A stretch of 64,000 bases of DNA, from positions 1 through 64,000 of the forward strand of contig CAZTPF010000007.1 of NCBI GenBank assembly GCA_964614655.1, written 5' to 3'. The position numbers and the translations under genes were made by a program. This stretch comes from Casp-actino8 sp964614655 (GTDB lineage Bacteria > Actinomycetota > Acidimicrobiia > Acidimicrobiales > Ilumatobacteraceae). The notes beneath the pieces were generated by a model that searched no databases, was not told the DNA's origin, and saw only the letters and a list, made by a program, of their open reading frames with translations. Shown here piece by piece: positions 18,422-26,141 of this stretch. Every line of letters begins with the position of its first letter. Positions within the stretch are counted from its first letter, which is position 1.

Positions 18422-21400
18422 CTACCACCTTCCTCCCGCGATACCGCGACGTTCGAGTTCGTTGCGCAGCCGCTCGTCGACGATTCGATTGATCCAGTCC
18501 ATGAGGTCGAGCAGTTGGCTCGTGGTGACTCCGGAAGCAGGACTCTCGCCCGACACCTGGCCGACGATCTGAACCGGACCGGGGGCGACGGGGAGACCAG
18601 TCGTCGAGCGTCGGATGGTCGACGAAGACGTGGGCGAAGAGTTCGACGCGCCGTTCCGCCCCAACGTGGCCGCCAGAACCGGTGACACGGTCCGACGGAT
18701 GGACGGGGTGGGTTCGAACCCGTTCTCCAGCATGCGCGCCATGTCGTCGGCGCTCATCGAACCATCCGATGCATCGGATGCCGAACCCATCGGCGAGCCA
18801 GACGAACGCGACGACCGTCGCACGACCACGGGAGAGCGCCGTCGTCGAAGGTCGGAGAGGTTCGATGCCCGGTCGACCGCAGTCGACTCGTCTGACTTCG
18901 AGACGCTTCGCGCACCTCCGGCTGGTGAGATAACGACGGGTGCGACGGGCAACACCGCATCGCGTGTTGCGGTGCGCCGAGCAGTGCGAGTCGGGCTGCT
19001 GAGCGATCGACGCAGTCGGCCGCGCGACGCGACCGCCGAGGCCTGGCCCGGATCGAATCGACGAGAGGGGAGAGCGAACCCCGACGCGGTGGAATCAGTT
19101 CGTGCAATCGTCGAGGTCGACCCGATAGGCGAACGTCGGCCGGTCGATCGGGAGACAGGCGAGTCGGCGGTTCCCGTCGGGCCCGATGTCGAGGCCCACG
19201 ACGAGTCGCTTCCGGCGGACGGACGTGAGACGAATGCCGCGGCGATCGAACTTCCCGCCGCCGAGTCGTTCATCGAGCGCGAGACCCGTGCGGCGATCTC
19301 CGACGGTGACGGAGGGGCCGGAATTTCCGATCCACTCTGGGATTCGGGTCGCCGTACTCCCGTCGTCCAGTTCGAATCGGCGACCGAGCGGCGGATCGTC
19401 GGACGCGAGGCGATGTCGGTTGTCGGATCGGTGGACGCGTCAGCGTCTCGCTCGGCGAGGCGTCGACTGAACTCGGCCGCCGCCTCGGGTCCGGCTCCGG
19501 TGGCGCGCGGACCGGATCGACGAGTCGTGGACGTCAGAACGGACGACGAGGCGCTCGAAGCCGACGTGCCCGATGGGGAGGCTGATCCTGTCGAGGTGTT
19601 CCGGCGAACGTCGGCGCGTTGGGAGAACATCCGCGAACTCGTCCAAGAGTCGGCTGCCGAACCTCCGCTCTGTCGGTTGCCGATCGAACGGGCCAACAGG
19701 CCGACGAAGGGAGACGGGCCGCTACCACCCGGCAGAGCCGTGACGGCCGACGGTATTCGAGACTCCGTGGTCCGAGAGCCGGTCGATCGGCGAACGGTGT
19801 CGAGAGCGAACTGTCGTCGGACGGCAACCGAAGACGGGCCGGTGGTGGGTGAGCGTCGTTCCGATGTGGTGCGTGACGATCGAACGTCTCTCGAGCCGTC
19901 GGAGACGACCCGTGGCGCGTCTGTCGTCGAGTCGAGGGTGGAACGAATGGCCTCGACCCGCGAAGAAGTCGTTGCCGTCGAGCTTCGCGGGCGACGATCG
20001 GCGGTCGGCGACGACGTCGGGCGCCGGCCGGTGTCGACTCGCTGTTCGGCGGGCGTGGAGGTCGGGGACGCGGCCAAAGCCGAGAGAACGACGCTGCTGG
20101 ACGGGGATCGCCGAACCAGATCGCCGGCCCGGGGCATGGTGCGACGCCGAAGCTCGGAAGGCCGGTCGCTCGACGTCGGTTGCTCGGCCAAACGGGCGAC
20201 ACGTTCGGCGAGACTCGATGGCGGCTCGTGGCTCGTCGGTTGGTCGCTGGGGATCTCGTCGGGTTCGGGGAGGCCGACACTTCGTCGCCAACTCGGAGCC
20301 GTCCAGGACCTCCCCAGGTTGGCGGTGTCGGTCGAGGAATCTGGGAGCCGATTGTTCGGCCGTGTCGTCGTTCCGAGGGTGGAAGCCGTCGGCGAGGATG
20401 ATGTGGTCGGCGTGCCCGATGTCGTCCGTGAAGTTGGTCGTGTCGGAGAGGGCGCCGACATCGGTGCCGTGGTCGGGGACGCCGGTGAACTCGAAGTCGA
20501 CGGTGTCGTCGTCGACGGTTGTGGCCTTGGGGAGTCCGACGACGGCGTCGAGTCGATCATCGAGCGTCGACGAGACGCCGGGTCGATCAGTGTCGGGGCA
20601 TCGTCGTTCGACGATGGTGTCGGAACGAAGGTCGTCCAGTCGGGTGACCGGGAAGTCGACGTCTTCGGTTGCGAGACACTCGACGCTGTCGATGGAGATG
20701 GGGATGTCGATGTCGATGTCGCTGGGGACGGGGATGTCGACATCGACGACGGTGTCGCCTGACGCGTCGTCGGTTCGGGTCGACTCGACGCCCGACGCTG
20801 AACGTCGGACGACGAGGAGGGCCCCGAAGTCGAAGGGGTTCGGTTCGGTGGCGTGCGGGTCGACCTGTTGTCGTCGGACGAGGCGCGTGACGACGACCGA
20901 GTGTTGACCGAAGTGCGCGACGTCGATCCGTTCGTCGAGGTGGTTCCTCGTGCCGAAGATGTACTCGCCGGTCGTGGCGTTGGTTCGGCTGGAGGGCCGT
21001 CGCGGTCGGACGACGAGCCCGATGGAAGGGCCAAAGGACGTGCCCGCGGCGGTCGTGGTGTGGCCGGTCGGACCGGCGCGAGACGAGTGGGAGCGATGTG
21101 AGCGTCGTTCTGGTTGGGTGGACGGCGGGAGGGCTGCAGTCGGCGGGCGATCGACGACGGTGCAGTCGAGTCACCGAGCAGACTCCGGCCGCGAGCGTGC
21201 GAGGCCATGGGTAGGCCTCGCGGTGGGGCCTGGCGGACGACTCGATTTCGTGAACGGGCCCGTCGAATGGCGATGAGGTCGCGGTCTCGCCACGGGTCGA
21301 GATCGTCCTGTCGGCCGGCGACCGCCGGCAGGAGCCACTGCGGGAACTTGACGTCGGCGTGTGACGCCGTGCTCGTCAGATTGCGTCGCACGGTGGCGGG

Positions 21401-21538
21401 GCGAGCGAGTCCGTTGGCCAACATCTGAGAGTTCGACACGACTCGACCGATACGGGGGCGCGTGGCGAGAGCACGTGAGGTGATGATCGGTTGCGAACGC
21501 GTGATGCGCCGGAGAGGAAGAGCACTCACATCAGCCAT
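18422..21538 (-). CDS. Long Ser/Arg/Pro/Thr-rich, probably disordered protein inside the eCIS operon
   Basis: A 1038-residue protein of strongly biased composition. Residues about 1-110 are more ordered and basic (LPLRRITRSQPIITSRAL, FPQWLLPAVAGRQDDLDPW). The middle 800 residues are Ser, Arg, Pro and Thr runs with almost no Lys and few hydrophobics, predicted disordered. The last 45 residues hold a conserved-looking amphipathic helix (LLDLMDWINRIVDERLRNEL) ending RRGIAGGRW. It starts 6 bases after the tube 2 stop and ends 3 bases before the LysM gene, so it fits the operon exactly. A long open frame exists on the opposite strand, but it lacks this spacing. I recognise no family. It could act as a scaffold, a length ruler (no tape-measure gene is seen) or an adaptor; this is inference. 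Confidence 0.65.
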   Translation of the reverse strand: MADVSALPLRRITRSQPIITSRALATRPRIGRVVSNSQMLANGLARPATVRRNLTSTASHADVKFPQWLLPAVAGRQDDLDPWRDRDLIAIRRARSRNRVVRQAPPRGLPMASHARGRSLLGDSTAPSSIARRLQPSRRPPNQNDAHIAPTRLAPVRPATPRPPRARPLALPSGSSSDRDGPPAEPTPRPASTSSARGTTSTNGSTSRTSVNTRSSSRASSDDNRSTRTPPNRTPSTSGPSSSSDVQRRASSRPEPTTRQATPSSMSTSPSPATSTSTSPSPSTASSVSQPKTSTSRSPDWTTFVPTPSSNDDAPTLIDPASRRRSMIDSTPSSDSPRPQPSTTTPSTSSSPASPTTAPMSAPSPTRPTSRTTSGTPTTSSSPTASTLGTTTRPNNRLPDSSTDTANLGRSWTAPSWRRSVGLPEPDEIPSDQPTSHEPPSSLAERVARLAEQPTSSDRPSELRRRTMPRAGDLVRRSPSSSVVLSALAASPTSTPAEQRVDTGRRPTSSPTADRRPRSSTATTSSRVEAIRSTLDSTTDAPRVVSDGSRDVRSSRTTSERRSPTTGPSSVAVRRQFALDTVRRSTGSRTTESRIPSAVTALPGGSGPSPFVGLLARSIGNRQSGGSAADSWTSSRMFSQRADVRRNTSTGSASPSGTSASSASSSVLTSTTRRSGPRATGAGPEAAAEFSRRLAERDADASTDPTTDIASRPTIRRSVADSNWTTGVRRPESQSGSEIPAPPSPSEIAARVSRSMNDSAAGSSIAAAFVSRPSAGSDSSWASTSGPTGTADSPVSRSTGRRSPIGSTSTIARTDSTASGFALPSRRFDPGQASAVASRGRLRRSLSSPTRTARRTATRDAVLPVAPVVISPAGGARSVSKSDESTAVDRASNLSDLRRRRSPVVVRRSSRSSGSPMGSASDASDGSMSADDMARMLENGFEPTPSIRRTVSPVLAATLGRNGASNSSPTSSSTIRRSTTGLPVAPGPVQIVGQVSGESPASGVTTSQLLDLMDWINRIVDERLRNELERRGIAGGRW

Positions 21539-21544
21539 GGGCGA

Positions 21545-22084
21545 TCACCGCTTGGCCTTCTTCGGGGCCGGCTTCTTCTTGGGTGACGACTTCTTGGCCT
21601 TCTTGGCCGGTTTGGCCTTGTGATCGGTCACGGTGAATCCGTGGTGCGCGATCTCCAGTTCTTCGATCGGGAAATCGTCGTTGGAGATCGAGAAATCCGG
21701 ACCACTCCACGACACCGGAAAGGCTTCCTGAAGTGTCCAGGTTCGCAACCTTTGGCCATCGGCGCTGACGAGTGTGATGGCAACGGTCGTGCGCTTCAGT
21801 TTGTTGCCGTTCTTCTCGAAGGCGCCGGCCGACGAACCGTCGATCCAGACGAGAAACCCGTTGTCTTCCGTGATTCCGCGTTTCAGGCGGACGTTGTCGA
21901 ACGTGAAGCGCCCGGGCAGTTTGTGGGTGTGGAAGTTCTGTCCGCCCTCCACGACTTCTTCGACTTCGACGGTGACCGACAGCCCTGATGCCTCGCTGAA
22001 CTGTCCGAGGGGACGTCCGTCGACCTCGACCATGAAGGTGGCCGAGGTGGGGCTGAAGTCTCGGTAGGCGTCGAACTTGGCCAT
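21545..22084 (-). CDS. Inner tube protein 2 (gp19 family) with lysine-rich C-terminal tail
   Basis: A 179-residue protein. Residues 1-153 are a T4 gp19-type inner tube protein: FMVEVDGRPLGQFSEASGLS, KLPGRFTFDNVRLKRGITED, then PVSWSGPDFSISNDDFPIEE. Residues 156-179 form a tail with twelve lysines mixed with Ala, Pro and Ser (KPAKKAKKSSPKKKPAPKK), like a histone-H1 or bacterial nucleoid-protein tail. The partner tube gene 1 has no such tail. In PVC/Afp the second tube protein (Pvc5) forms the first rings above the spike, so the tails may face the lumen or the baseplate. The ATG overlaps nothing; the DUF6760 gene ends 7 bases upstream. Confidence 0.9.
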   Translation of the reverse strand: MAKFDAYRDFSPTSATFMVEVDGRPLGQFSEASGLSVTVEVEEVVEGGQNFHTHKLPGRFTFDNVRLKRGITEDNGFLVWIDGSSAGAFEKNGNKLKRTTVAITLVSADGQRLRTWTLQEAFPVSWSGPDFSISNDDFPIEELEIAHHGFTVTDHKAKPAKKAKKSSPKKKPAPKKAKR

Positions 22085-22091
22085 GGCGAAC

Positions 22092-22271
22092 TCAGGCAGT
22101 CAGCAATTTCTTGGCCTCGTCGAGGGCCCGCCGGTTGAGCGCAGCCACCCGCTCCACGAGGTTCACGCGGTCGGCGTGCTGAAGGTCGAGTAGCCGATCG
22201 AGATCCCAATGGATGTGATAGGCGAGATAGGCGATCTCGTCCCACAGTGCGTCCTCGGGATACAGCTCCAT
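22092..22271 (-). CDS. DUF6760 small eCIS protein (Pvc6/Afp6-position)
   Basis: A 59-residue protein translated directly from the minus strand: MELYPEDALWDEIAYLAYHI, then WDLDRLLDLQHADRVNLVER and a C-terminal helix ending KKLLTA. This matches the short all-helical DUF6760 family that sits between the tube genes of actinobacterial and other eCIS clusters, in the place of Pvc6. The ATG shares one base with the upstream stop (TGATG). The exact role in the particle is unknown; its constant position suggests assembly of tube or adaptor. Confidence 0.88.
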   Translation of the reverse strand: MELYPEDALWDEIAYLAYHIHWDLDRLLDLQHADRVNLVERVAALNRRALDEAKKLLTA

Positions 22272-22762
22272 CAGTTGTCTCGGTGGACCTCTTCGATCAC
22301 CGATCCTCCGCGCCGACGGCCAGTGGCGATTTGAACGTCGTCGTCATCGTCGTCCTCGTCGAACGCTTCCTCGAGCTCGACGATGTCGTCCACCTCGTCG
22401 AGCTCGGCGGCCGAGCTTCCGGCGATCGCCTGGTTCGCCTCGTCGAGGAAAGCCTGGACATCGGCGGGGCTCCCGAAGTTGATCACTCCGTAGAGGTCCT
22501 GTAGGAACGCCAGGTCGGCGGCGAACAGATTCTCGATCTCGCGGGGAGTGACCGCCGACAGAGTTCCGAGTTCGGTCACCACTCGAGCCAGGACGATGAT
22601 CGTCAAGTACGGATCGTCCGCACTCTGCACGCGCGGATCCCGCAACGGCTCGATCTCGTCGCGAGCCGTTGCGAGTCGCATGACGCCACGGCGATGCACG
22701 GTCCCGTCGGGACCGAGGTAGCCGCGCGGCAGAGTGAAGGCGAACTCCGTCTTGAGTGCCAT
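22271..22762 (-). CDS. Tail-assembly chaperone-like eCIS protein
   Basis: A 163-residue protein beginning MALKTEFAFTLPRGYLGPDG. The core (GVMRLATARDEIEPLRDPRV, LTIIVLARVVTELGTL, PREIENLFAADLAFLQDLY) matches small proteins found next to tube genes in eCIS loci and resembles phage tail assembly proteins. The C-terminal 45 residues are acidic (EEAFDEDDDDDDV) followed by GRRRGG, which may be a charge-based sheath for the aggregation-prone tube (inference). The start shares a base with the tube 1 stop (TGATG) and its stop shares one with the DUF6760 start. Longer upstream frames lie inside the tube gene and are not real. Confidence 0.8.
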   Translation of the reverse strand: MALKTEFAFTLPRGYLGPDGTVHRRGVMRLATARDEIEPLRDPRVQSADDPYLTIIVLARVVTELGTLSAVTPREIENLFAADLAFLQDLYGVINFGSPADVQAFLDEANQAIAGSSAAELDEVDDIVELEEAFDEDDDDDDVQIATGRRRGGSVIEEVHRDN

Positions 22763-23196
22763 CAGGCCTTGAAGAGTCCTTCGTGGGTGATGGTCAGTTC
22801 TTCGATCATGACGTCGTCGGTACCGGCATCGAGGTCGGAGGCACTCCACTTGGAAGGCCAGCCGCTCTCGAAGTTCCAGCGACCGACCTCGGTTCCGGCC
22901 GCGTCGTAGATGACGATCGAGCCGTTGGTGCGCTCGACGGTTCCTTCGAGCACGTTCTTGTGCCAGTCGATGATCGCCGTGTCGGCCGAGAGGCCACGCT
23001 TCAGGACGATGTCGTCGTACTTGGTGCGACCTGGACGCTTGCGGATGATGATCTTTCCACCCACGGTGTCCTGGTACTCGACCACTTCGGTCGAGTAGCT
23101 GAGTCCGGAACATCCGGTGAAGCGTGCGAGTTCGACGCCCTCCAGCTCCAGAGCGAATTGAGATCCGAGAAATTCGAGATCGTGATCATTGGCCAT
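22762..23196 (-). CDS. Inner tube protein 1 (gp19 family)
   Basis: A 144-residue inner tube protein of the T4 gp19/Hcp-like family: FALELEGVELARFTGCSGLS, then GKIIIRKRPGRTKYDDIVLK, WHKNVLEGTVERTNGSI, and a final MIEELTITHEGLFK. It stacks as hexamers to form the rigid tube driven out by sheath contraction. It starts 22 bases downstream of the sheath stop, with an AAAGGAAC ribosome-binding site. It is shorter and lacks the lysine tail of tube 2. Two tube genes are typical of PVC/Afp-type clusters. Confidence 0.92.
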   Translation of the reverse strand: MANDHDLEFLGSQFALELEGVELARFTGCSGLSYSTEVVEYQDTVGGKIIIRKRPGRTKYDDIVLKRGLSADTAIIDWHKNVLEGTVERTNGSIVIYDAAGTEVGRWNFESGWPSKWSASDLDAGTDDVMIEELTITHEGLFKA

Positions 23197-23218
23197 GATT
23201 CATGTTCCTTTCGAGAGA

Positions 23219-24775
23219 TCAGGAGGCCTGACGGAGCTGGCTGATACGGAAGATGACGAATTCGGCGGGCTTCACCGGAGCGATGCCGACTTCGACGATG
23301 ACTTTGCCCTGATCGATGGAATCAGGCGGGTTGGTCTCGGCATCGCACTTCACGAAGAAGGCTTGCTCGGCTGTGGCGCCGAACAGGGCACCGTCTCGCC
23401 ACAGTCCACGGAGGAAGGCCGAGATGGTTCGCTTGAGTCCTTCCCAGAGCTTCTGGTCGTTCGGCTCGAACACTGCGAACTGCGTGCCCTCCATGATCGC
23501 GGTTTCGATCATGTTGAACAGGCGGCGAACGTTGATGTACGTCCAGTCGGTGTTCGACGACAGCGTGCGAGCGCCCCAGACACGGATGCCGCGGGTGCCG
23601 AAGGGGCGGATGCAGTTGATGCCGATCGGGTTGAGCAGAGCCTGCTCACCCTTCGTGATGTCGAGCTCGGTCGACAGCACGCCGCGCACGACTTCGTTGG
23701 CCGGTGCCTTCCACACACCGCGTGTGTCGTCGACTCGGCTCCAGATGCCGGCCACATGGCCCGACGGCGGTACGAGAATCGTCTCGTCGGCCGGGCTGGT
23801 GCTCGCCGGATTGTCGACGCGGATCCACGGGTAGTAGAAGGCGGCGAAAGCCGAGTCGTACATGGCGACGTCGGAGCGCCACTCCTTCACCTGCTGGGGT
23901 GACATTCCCGGGGGAGCGTCGAGGACGGCCATGCGGTTGGCCTGACCTTCGCAGTGGGTGATGAGGGCGGTCTGAACGGCCTTCCACATGCCGAGATCGA
24001 CCGATCCGTCGTCCTTGGTGGCGGCGGTGATCAGGTCGGGGACCATCACCATCGTGACCTCGTCGGCGATGACGAGACCGTTGATTCCGGTGCGATCGCT
24101 CTCGCTGCCGGCGAAGTGCTTGGTCTTGACTTCCACCGGGACGGCGGGGGCCGGAGTGATCGCAAAGACGCCGGTCTTGAGTCCGGCGAGCGACAAATCG
24201 GTGAGGCTCTTCAGGTCGACCTTCGTCTCGACCTTCACCTTCTTCGACTGGCCGTTCACGGCCTTCACGACATCGGCGAGCGACACGTCGTCGAAGCGCT
24301 CGACCTCTTCGCCACCCTCGTTCACGACGAGGTTGAACTTCGGTGCTTCTTTCTCCTCGACGGGGGAACCCGGCTCGATGGTGACCGACAGCCCGTCGGC
24401 AGCTCCGATCGACTGGATCTCGAGCGGTTGTCCGAGCGCACGGTCGACGGCAGGCAGAGCCAGCTGACCAGGCTGATCGGACGGAGCCTGGTGGGCGACT
24501 CGCACGATGTAGGCGAGGCCACCACCGTTGTTGAAGAAGCCGTAAACCGAGTGAGGGAGCATTGCACCGGGCACGAAACCGCCGTAGAGCGACTCGTACT
24601 GGGTCCAGCTCGTGACCAGACGCGGCTTCAAGCCCTGGGGATCACTCGGATCGTCCTTCGGATAATCGGCGGTGAAACCGACGAAGGCCGCAACGGCGGT
24701 GAGACCTGCCGACAGTGTGGCTTGGCCCGAAGGCACTTCTTCGACGTAGACACCTGGAGTCAAGTACGAGGGCAT
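23219..24775 (-). CDS. Contractile tail sheath protein
   Basis: A 518-residue sheath protein, first gene of the eCIS operon. The N-terminal PSYLTPGVYVEEVPSG is the hallmark strand donated between subunits; YGFFNNGGGLAYIVRV and the C-terminal VEVGIAPVKPAEFVIFRISQ are family features. An inserted domain lies at about 110-230 (EKEAPKFNLVVNEGGEEVER). Only one sheath gene is present, against three in PVC/Afp, so this particle has a homopolymeric sheath. The start has a GGAAAGGAAACAG site just upstream, and a candidate promoter lies at 24814-24842. Confidence 0.95.
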   Translation of the reverse strand: MPSYLTPGVYVEEVPSGQATLSAGLTAVAAFVGFTADYPKDDPSDPQGLKPRLVTSWTQYESLYGGFVPGAMLPHSVYGFFNNGGGLAYIVRVAHQAPSDQPGQLALPAVDRALGQPLEIQSIGAADGLSVTIEPGSPVEEKEAPKFNLVVNEGGEEVERFDDVSLADVVKAVNGQSKKVKVETKVDLKSLTDLSLAGLKTGVFAITPAPAVPVEVKTKHFAGSESDRTGINGLVIADEVTMVMVPDLITAATKDDGSVDLGMWKAVQTALITHCEGQANRMAVLDAPPGMSPQQVKEWRSDVAMYDSAFAAFYYPWIRVDNPASTSPADETILVPPSGHVAGIWSRVDDTRGVWKAPANEVVRGVLSTELDITKGEQALLNPIGINCIRPFGTRGIRVWGARTLSSNTDWTYINVRRLFNMIETAIMEGTQFAVFEPNDQKLWEGLKRTISAFLRGLWRDGALFGATAEQAFFVKCDAETNPPDSIDQGKVIVEVGIAPVKPAEFVIFRISQLRQAS

Positions 24776-24813
24776 CTGTTTCCTTTCCCGTGCTCTATGA
24801 GGTCGTGAGTTGA

Positions 24814-24842
24814 GTTCTGACGCTGATGGATGATCTGTTCAA
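24814..24842 (-). promoter_or_regulatory. Candidate promoter of the eCIS operon
   Basis: On the minus strand TTGAAC (24842-24837) is followed after 17 bases by CAGAAC (24819-24814). A transcript would start near 24807 and have a leader of about 30 bases carrying the sheath ribosome-binding site. The -10 box is imperfect. Confidence 0.3.
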
Positions 24843-24853
24843 CACGAGCCTGC

Positions 24854-24867
24854 TGCCCGTCCGGGCA
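24854..24867. repeat. Inverted repeat upstream of the eCIS promoter (possible operator)
   Basis: Two 6-base arms, TGCCCG and CGGGCA, are separated by 2 bases. The repeat lies about 12 bases upstream of the candidate -35 box, a common operator position. No regulator gene is visible next to it. Confidence 0.3.
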
Positions 24868-25025
24868 AGCGGGTTCGTGTCATCGACTGTGACGGCACAA
24901 ACCGACGTCGATCTCAGTCTCGATCCGCCGAGCCACAGTCGGTGAATCGCCCCCGTTCTCACGTCTTTCCCTCCGTCGTCCTCATGAACGTACTCGTCGA
25001 TCCGAGAGCGACGAGTACGGATGTC

Positions 25026-25085
25026 AGGAGGACAAACATGACAGTAGACGACCTCCTGCACAGACGCAAGATGTCTCGTTCAATT
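25026..25085 (+). pseudogene. Possible remnant of a nitroreductase-type gene start
   Basis: A near-perfect ribosome-binding site (AGGAGG, 25026-25031) stands 6 bases before ATG 25038, and a TACGGA box lies just upstream. The first 15 codons read MTVDDLLHRRKMSRS, like the N-terminus of nitroreductase-family proteins, then similarity ends. The frame happens to run on into phoH, which would give a 47-residue extension unlike any PhoH. I read it as the left-over 5' end of a deleted gene, though an alternative long phoH start cannot be excluded. Confidence 0.3.
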
Positions 25086-25138
25086 CGCGTGTCGGAGCGC
25101 TCGGGGTACGGGTTGGGTGGGTCGGCTCGAGCCTCGGC

Positions 25139-25144
25139 TAACCT
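25139..25144 (+). promoter_or_regulatory. Leaderless-type -10 box (TAACCT) before the phoH leader ORF
   Basis: TAACCT lies exactly 6 bases before ATG 25151, the spacing seen across this window for leaderless starts. That ATG is not in the phoH frame but opens a 13-codon mini-ORF. Confidence 0.5.
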
Positions 25145-25150
25145 CACCGC

Positions 25151-25192
25151 ATGGGCCGCCGCCCCCGACGCACGCATGACGCCTCCAAGTAG
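25151..25192 (+). CDS. Mini-ORF overlapping the phoH start
   Basis: ATG plus 12 codons encodes MGRRPRRTHDASK, ending TAG at 25190-25192. It overlaps the phoH ATG (25176) by 17 bases in another frame. Five of thirteen residues are basic and four are arginine. Its start has the leaderless arrangement, so ribosomes loading at the transcript end would read it first and could control entry to phoH. There is no evidence that the peptide itself has a function. Confidence 0.35.
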   Translation: MGRRPRRTHDASK

Positions 25193-26141
25193 TCCTTCCA
25201 CCGTGGTCGTCCCCGGCCCGCATCTGATGCCGGCGCTCCTGGGGTCTCGAGACGCTCATCTACGGGCCATCGAGGGGGCTTTTCCCGACACCGACATCTC
25301 GGTTCGCGGGAACGAAGTTCGCATCACGGGGCCCGAGTCGGGGCGGGTCGCTCGCCTGTTCGAGGAGCTGGTCCTGGTCCTTCAGCGAGGTGAACCTCTC
25401 GACACCACTGTCGTCGGTCGAAGCATCTCGATGGTGAACGCCGACGAGCGTCCGAGCGCAGTGCTGACCGACGACATTCTCCGTGGCGCCAAGGGGAGAT
25501 CGATCAGGCCGAAGACCGCCGGCCAGAAGAAGTACATCGACGCCATCCGCGACAACGTGATCACCTTCGGAATCGGACCGGCGGGAACGGGAAAGAGTTG
25601 GCTCGCCGTGGCGATGGCGGTTCATGCGTTGCAGAGCCGCTCGGTCCAGCGGATCATCCTCACACGCCCGGCGGTCGAAGCCGGAGAGCGTCTCGGGTTC
25701 CTTCCGGGTGACCTGATGGCCAAGATCGATCCGTACCTCCGCCCTCTCTACGACGCCCTGTACGACATGCTCGACGTCGAAGCGGTGCAGAAGCTTCTCG
25801 AAAAGCAGACCGTCGAAGTGGCTCCACTCGCCTTCATGCGCGGTCGCACGCTCAACAACAGTTTCATCATTCTCGACGAGGCGCAGAACACGACTCCCGA
25901 GCAGATGAAGATGTTCTTGACCCGAATCGGATTTGGATCGCGCGTGGTCGTCACCGGCGACACCACGCAGATCGACGTGCCCGGTGGTCGCAGCGGATTG
26001 GTCGGGCTCGAGACGATGCTCGCCGGTATCGACGGTCTCGCGTTCGTCCGACTCGGTTCCGGCGACGTCGTTCGGCACCGCATCGTCGCCGAGATCGTCG
26101 AGGCGTACGAGAGAAGTTCGTCGACGAAGGGAAATGCGTGA
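25176..26141 (+). CDS. phoH: PhoH family ATPase
   Basis: A 321-residue PhoH-like protein. The P-loop GPAGTGK is at 134-140, the Walker B region reads FIILDEAQNTTPEQMKM, and a C-terminal GRSGLVGLETML motif follows. PhoH proteins are cytoplasmic ATPases linked to RNA metabolism; the gene is normally next to ybeY, as here (GTGA overlap). The ATG at 25176 gives a usual family length; an in-frame start at 25038 would add an unrelated segment. Transcription probably begins near 25150. Co-transcribed with ybeY and the CNNM gene. Confidence 0.92.
   Translation: MTPPSSPSTVVVPGPHLMPALLGSRDAHLRAIEGAFPDTDISVRGNEVRITGPESGRVARLFEELVLVLQRGEPLDTTVVGRSISMVNADERPSAVLTDDILRGAKGRSIRPKTAGQKKYIDAIRDNVITFGIGPAGTGKSWLAVAMAVHALQSRSVQRIILTRPAVEAGERLGFLPGDLMAKIDPYLRPLYDALYDMLDVEAVQKLLEKQTVEVAPLAFMRGRTLNNSFIILDEAQNTTPEQMKMFLTRIGFGSRVVVTGDTTQIDVPGGRSGLVGLETMLAGIDGLAFVRLGSGDVVRHRIVAEIVEAYERSSSTKGNA

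Larger units (their letters stand above)
24776..25175. other. 400-base divergent intergenic region between the eCIS operon and phoH
   Basis: No complete gene is supported here. It holds, from left to right, a candidate minus-strand promoter for the sheath gene, a 14-base inverted repeat, a short plus-strand remnant with its own ribosome-binding site (25038), and a leaderless promoter with a mini-ORF in front of phoH. Open frames that cross it lack family matches. Confidence 0.6.

Noticed and set aside
18615..20762. Open frame of 715 codons on the plus strand opposite the 1038-residue protein
   Set aside because: It begins and ends inside the minus-strand operon, has no flanking signals, and reads as Asp/Val/Gly repeats mirrored from the Ser/Arg-rich minus frame. 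The minus frame fits the operon to within a few bases.
24942..25175. Extending PhoH upstream to 24942
   Set aside because: The added segment contains no PhoH similarity and spans promoter-like and remnant sequence; ATG 25176 gives the usual length.
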